A DNA stretch of 64,000 nt, taken from positions 3,162,001-3,226,000 of the forward strand of contig NZ_JAUSZI010000002.1 in assembly GCF_030817415.1 (NCBI RefSeq). The letters are read 5' to 3'. The stretch's first letter is position 1. Each line of letters opens with the position of its first letter. The notes beneath the pieces were generated by a model. It saw only the letters and a program-made list of their open reading frames with translations, did not search any database and was not told the DNA's origin. This DNA is from Streptomyces umbrinus (GTDB taxonomy: Bacteria; Actinomycetota; Actinomycetes; Streptomycetales; Streptomycetaceae). The translations under genes were made by a program, and so were the position numbers. This document shows, piece after piece, positions 61,084 to 64,000 of the stretch.

Positions 61084-63414
61084 ATGGAAACTATCCCGAA
61101 GTGGACGCTCGACCCGGTGCCCGGCACCGCGGAGTACGAAGTCCCGCTGCCCGACGGGCTGTCGCGGGAACCCCGCGCCCTCCTGGCCGCACACGCACGG
61201 GTCCTCGCCGCACTGTCCGGCGAGCGCGAGGTGACGGTCGGATACGTGGCGGCGAAGGGCGAGCGGCCGAGGCCGTGCCCGCTGACCGTCGGCACCGGCT
61301 CCTGGCACGACCTGCTGGACCACATACACGAGGCCGAGGCGGACCTGGCCGCGCAGAGGGCGGGAGACGAACCGGCGGCCTTCGAGACCGTGCTCGATCC
61401 GCACGGCGGCCGGGGCCCCGAGGACACCGTGCTGCACGTGGCGTTCGAGGACCACACCCTGCGCCTGCGCTACCGCACCGACGTCCTCGACGCGGACGCA
61501 GCCGCCCGGATCGCCGGCTACCACCTCACCGCGCTCAGCCTGCTCGCCGCCGACCCGGACGCCGAGCCCGGCCGGCAGAGTCTGCTGTCCGACGGCGAAC
61601 TCCGGCTGCAGCTCCATGGGTTGGCGGGGCCGCACCGCGAGCTGCCGGACCGCCGGGTCCACGAGCTGTTCGAGGAAAGGGTGTTGGCCCACCCCGAAGC
61701 CGTCGCGGCCGTGCAGGGCGACCAGGAGTGGACGTACCAGGAGCTCAACTCCCGGGCGAACCAGCTCGGTCGGGCCCTGCTGACCCGCGGGCTGCGCCGC
61801 GAGGACGTCGTCGCCGTGGTCATGGAGCGCGACCTGGACTGGATGGCCGCCGTCCTCGCCGTCCTCAAGGCGGGCGGCGTGTATCTGCCCATCGAGCCGC
61901 ACTTCCCCGCCGAACGCATCGCGGCCACCCTGGCGCGCGCCGGCTGCGAACTCGTCCTGACGGAGGACGGCAGCACCACCACCCTGGACGTGGCCGACAC
62001 CGGCGCCCGCATCCTGCACGTCGACACGGCCTACGCGGAGAACCACCCCGACAGCGACCTCGGCATCCCCGTCTCCGCGGACCAACTCGCCTACATCTAC
62101 TTCACCTCCGGCTCCACCGGCGAGCCCAAGGGCGCGATGTGCGAGCACGCCGGCTTCCTCAACCACGTCCACGCCAAGCTCGACGACCTGGGCGTCGGCG
62201 AGGGCCAGGTGGTCGCCCAGACCGCACCCCAGTGCTTCGACATCTCGCTGTGGCAGCTGGTCTCCGCACTCCTGGTCGGCGGCCGGACCCTGCTGGTCGC
62301 GCAGGAGGTGATCCTGGACGTCCCGCGGTTCGTGGACACGATCACCGGAGGCCGGGTCAACGTCCTCCAGGTGGTCCCGTCCTATCTGGAGGCCGTGCTC
62401 GCCGAGTTGGAGCAGCGCCCGCGCGAACTGCCGGACCTGCACTGCGTGTCGGTCACCGGGGAGGCGGTGAAGAAGGAGCTCGTCGAGCGCTGGTTCGCGG
62501 CCGAGCCCGGCATCCGGCTGGCCAACGCGTACGGGCTGACCGAGACCTCGGACGACACCAACCACGAGGTCATGTCCCGGGTGCCTGACCAGGACAGGGT
62601 CCCGCTCGGGCGGCCGGTCGCCAACGTGCGCGTGTACGTAGTCGACGAGGACCTGTCTCCCGTACCTCTCGGCGCACCCGGCGAGATCGTCTTCTCCGGA
62701 GTCTGTGTCGGCCGCGGGTACGTCAACGACCCCGAGCGGACCAGGGCGGCGTTCACCATCGACCCGTACCGCCCGGGTGAGCGGCTCTACCGCAGCGGCG
62801 ACCACGGCCGCTGGCTGCCCGACGGCAAGCTGGAGTTCCTGGGCCGCCGGGACAGCCAGGTGAAGATCCGCGGTTTCCGTATCGAGATCGGCGAGATCGA
62901 GAACGCGCTGCTGCGGGTGCCCGGGGTCCGGGACGGCGCCGTGGTGGTCGTGGGCGGCACGCGGCTTGTGGCTTTCTGCGCCGGGTCCGCCCGGTTCGAC
63001 TCCGGGGCCGTGCGGGAGCGGCTGGCCGTGTCGCTGCCCGCGTACATGGTCCCCTCGGCCGTCCACTGGCGGGAGAGCCTGCCGCTGACCGCCAACGGCA
63101 AGACCGACCGGAAGACGCTGACCGGACTCGCCGGTGAGCTCGACTCCGCCGGGAACGGCTCGCCCGCGGGGGAGGGCACGCACGCGCCCGGCACCGCGAG
63201 CGAGCGCCGGGTGGCGGCGGCCTGGGCCCAGGTGCTCGGCATCCCCGGCGACCGGATCGGCCGCCGGGACCACTTCTTCGACCGCGGCGGCACCTCGCTC
63301 GCGGCGGTGAAGCTCGCGATCGCCCTGGACCGGGCGATCACCCTCAAGGACGTCACACGTCATCCGGTCCTCGCGGACCTGGCGGGGCTCCTGGACACCC
63401 CCACTGCCTCCTGA
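61084..63414 (+). CDS. NRPS adenylation-carrier protein with a reduced N-terminal condensation-like remnant
   Basis: A 776-residue cytoplasmic enzyme. ATG 61084 begins a roughly 180-residue segment resembling the end of a condensation domain (LHVAFEDHTLRLRYRTDVLD), without an HHxxxDG motif. The adenylation domain follows, with A3 YFTSGSTGEPKGA, A5 NAYGLTETS, A7 YRSGDHGRW, A8 GRRDSQVKIRGFRIEIGEIE and A10 LPLTANGKTD. By hand alignment to GrsA the specificity code is DIWQSTADDK, close to the DIWELTADDK code of diaminobutyrate domains. A carrier domain ends the chain (FFDRGGTSL, Ser738). It likely activates a basic or diamino acid and loads its own or the neighbouring carrier. Confidence 0.88.
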   Translation: METIPKWTLDPVPGTAEYEVPLPDGLSREPRALLAAHARVLAALSGEREVTVGYVAAKGERPRPCPLTVGTGSWHDLLDHIHEAEADLAAQRAGDEPAAFETVLDPHGGRGPEDTVLHVAFEDHTLRLRYRTDVLDADAAARIAGYHLTALSLLAADPDAEPGRQSLLSDGELRLQLHGLAGPHRELPDRRVHELFEERVLAHPEAVAAVQGDQEWTYQELNSRANQLGRALLTRGLRREDVVAVVMERDLDWMAAVLAVLKAGGVYLPIEPHFPAERIAATLARAGCELVLTEDGSTTTLDVADTGARILHVDTAYAENHPDSDLGIPVSADQLAYIYFTSGSTGEPKGAMCEHAGFLNHVHAKLDDLGVGEGQVVAQTAPQCFDISLWQLVSALLVGGRTLLVAQEVILDVPRFVDTITGGRVNVLQVVPSYLEAVLAELEQRPRELPDLHCVSVTGEAVKKELVERWFAAEPGIRLANAYGLTETSDDTNHEVMSRVPDQDRVPLGRPVANVRVYVVDEDLSPVPLGAPGEIVFSGVCVGRGYVNDPERTRAAFTIDPYRPGERLYRSGDHGRWLPDGKLEFLGRRDSQVKIRGFRIEIGEIENALLRVPGVRDGAVVVVGGTRLVAFCAGSARFDSGAVRERLAVSLPAYMVPSAVHWRESLPLTANGKTDRKTLTGLAGELDSAGNGSPAGEGTHAPGTASERRVAAAWAQVLGIPGDRIGRRDHFFDRGGTSLAAVKLAIALDRAITLKDVTRHPVLADLAGLLDTPTAS

Positions 63415-63533
63415 CCACGGCCGACCACGCCGACGACACGAAAGAGACGGAACCGAAGGCACCGACGACACCCATGACCGGAACACCGCACACCCGCACG
63501 ACCGAACACCGCAAGGCCGAAAGGAAGCACCTG

Positions 63534-64000
63534 ATGTCGTCTTCATCTCCGACGTTGCTACCGGACGTCGACCTGCGCCCCGGCAGCCCTCCGATCCTGC
63601 GCGCCGACGCCGCGGGCGACACGGCGGGCTGGGCGGCCGAACACCGCGACGCGCTGCGGGCCTTCGTCGCCGAGCACGGCAGCCTGCTGGTCCGCGGCCT
63701 GGGGCTGCGCGACCCGGACACGACCGCGGCCGTCTTCCGCCGGCTGGCCACGACCCTGATGCCCGACCGGGAGTCCTTCGCGCCCCGGCGGACCTACGAG
63801 GACGGTGTGTACTCCTCGTCCAAGTGGCCGCCGAACCAGCAGATGTGCATGCACCACGAGCTGAGCTACGCGCTGGAGTTCCCCGGCCTGATGCTGTACG
63901 CCTGCCTCGACGCACCCGACCAGGGCGGGGCCACCGCGGTCGCCGACGCGCCTGCCGTGCTCGACGCGCTGCCCGCCTCCCTCACCGCACGGTTCGAGCG
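63534..64000 (+). CDS. SyrP/TauD-like non-heme iron oxygenase (3' truncated by window)
   Basis: At least 155 residues from ATG 63534 (AAAGGAAG before it); the end lies beyond the window. It belongs to the Fe(II)/2-oxoglutarate-dependent TauD superfamily. FVAEHGSLLVRGLGL and MHHELSYALEFPGLMLYACL are close to the SyrP branch, whose members hydroxylate amino acids bound to NRPS carrier domains. His107 and Glu109 form the H-x-E/D metal pair; the second His and the Arg for 2-oxoglutarate should follow later. It is 119 bp behind the adenylation gene and likely beta-hydroxylates the activated residue. Confidence 0.82.
   Translation, partial: MSSSSPTLLPDVDLRPGSPPILRADAAGDTAGWAAEHRDALRAFVAEHGSLLVRGLGLRDPDTTAAVFRRLATTLMPDRESFAPRRTYEDGVYSSSKWPPNQQMCMHHELSYALEFPGLMLYACLDAPDQGGATAVADAPAVLDALPASLTARFE

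Overview
The window is high-GC actinobacterial DNA and almost certainly a Streptomyces chromosome. Signs are the strong G/C third-position bias, GTG/TTG starts behind purine-rich ribosome binding sites, start/stop overlaps (GTGA, ATGA), a WhiJ/DUF397-type regulator cluster, many secreted or Tat-exported hydrolases, and a dispersed hairpin repeat common in this genus. I recognised no rRNA, tRNA, CRISPR array, transposase, phage gene or origin. The gene mix (carbohydrate use, one-domain regulators next to their targets, a biosynthetic cluster at the right edge) fits an accessory or arm-proximal region.

Layout. 1-6417: the end of a probable ROK regulator, a sugar ABC importer (binding protein plus two permeases) and a GH2 beta-galactosidase, closed by a terminator. 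6456-9097: a three-gene ABC-2 exporter. 9166-10134: two divergent small secreted proteins around a long palindrome. 10164-12908: an AraC regulator and a WhiJ-like module (frameshifted anti-sigma-type ATPase, XRE regulator, DUF397 protein). 12883-16749: a Tat-exported PHP phosphoesterase with a coupled partner, and a secreted EEP-family phosphodiesterase. 16779-20773: a methyltransferase remnant and an envelope redox/export cassette (frameshifted S26 signal peptidase, ABC exporter, TlpA-like redoxin, MauE-like protein) with an internal 17-bp tandem array. 20868-25979: two TetR regulators, an MmyB-type regulator and their hydrolase neighbours, each with visible operator-like palindromes. 26155-30685: a terpenoid-cyclase-fold membrane protein with a cupin partner, NUDIX, PEP-mutase-like, DinB-like and small membrane genes.

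30695-38454 is a plant-polysaccharide island (DUF2264, rhamnogalacturonan acetylesterase-like, GH43 galactanase-like with ricin lectin, GH43 arabinanase-like, and a divergent wall-anchored beta-strand-rich protein), likely acting on arabinogalactan or pectin side chains. 38548-39981 holds a compact threonyl-tRNA synthetase preceded by a Thr-codon leader peptide and a perfect terminator hairpin, which reads as transcription attenuation. 40006-45274: a two-component system, a membrane EEP protein, a beta-lactamase-fold hydrolase and a lipoprotein. 45293-49080: a ThuA protein, a type-B carboxylesterase and a LacI regulator sharing CGAAANTTTCG palindromes, so probably one small regulon. 49093-57720: a MmuM/permease pair, SDR/LysR, VOC, two AraC regulators, an NmrA-like reductase and a YihY/BrkB membrane protein.

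58523-64000 is the most unusual part and runs off the window. It contains a protein joining a carrier domain to the multi-pass membrane domain of Pls/PosA poly-amino-acid synthetases but lacking its own adenylation domain, a separate adenylation-carrier protein whose inferred specificity code resembles that of diaminobutyrate domains, and a SyrP/TauD-like non-heme iron oxygenase. I read it as a split, possibly hydroxylating, poly- or oligo-(diamino acid) synthetase system. The product is unknown.
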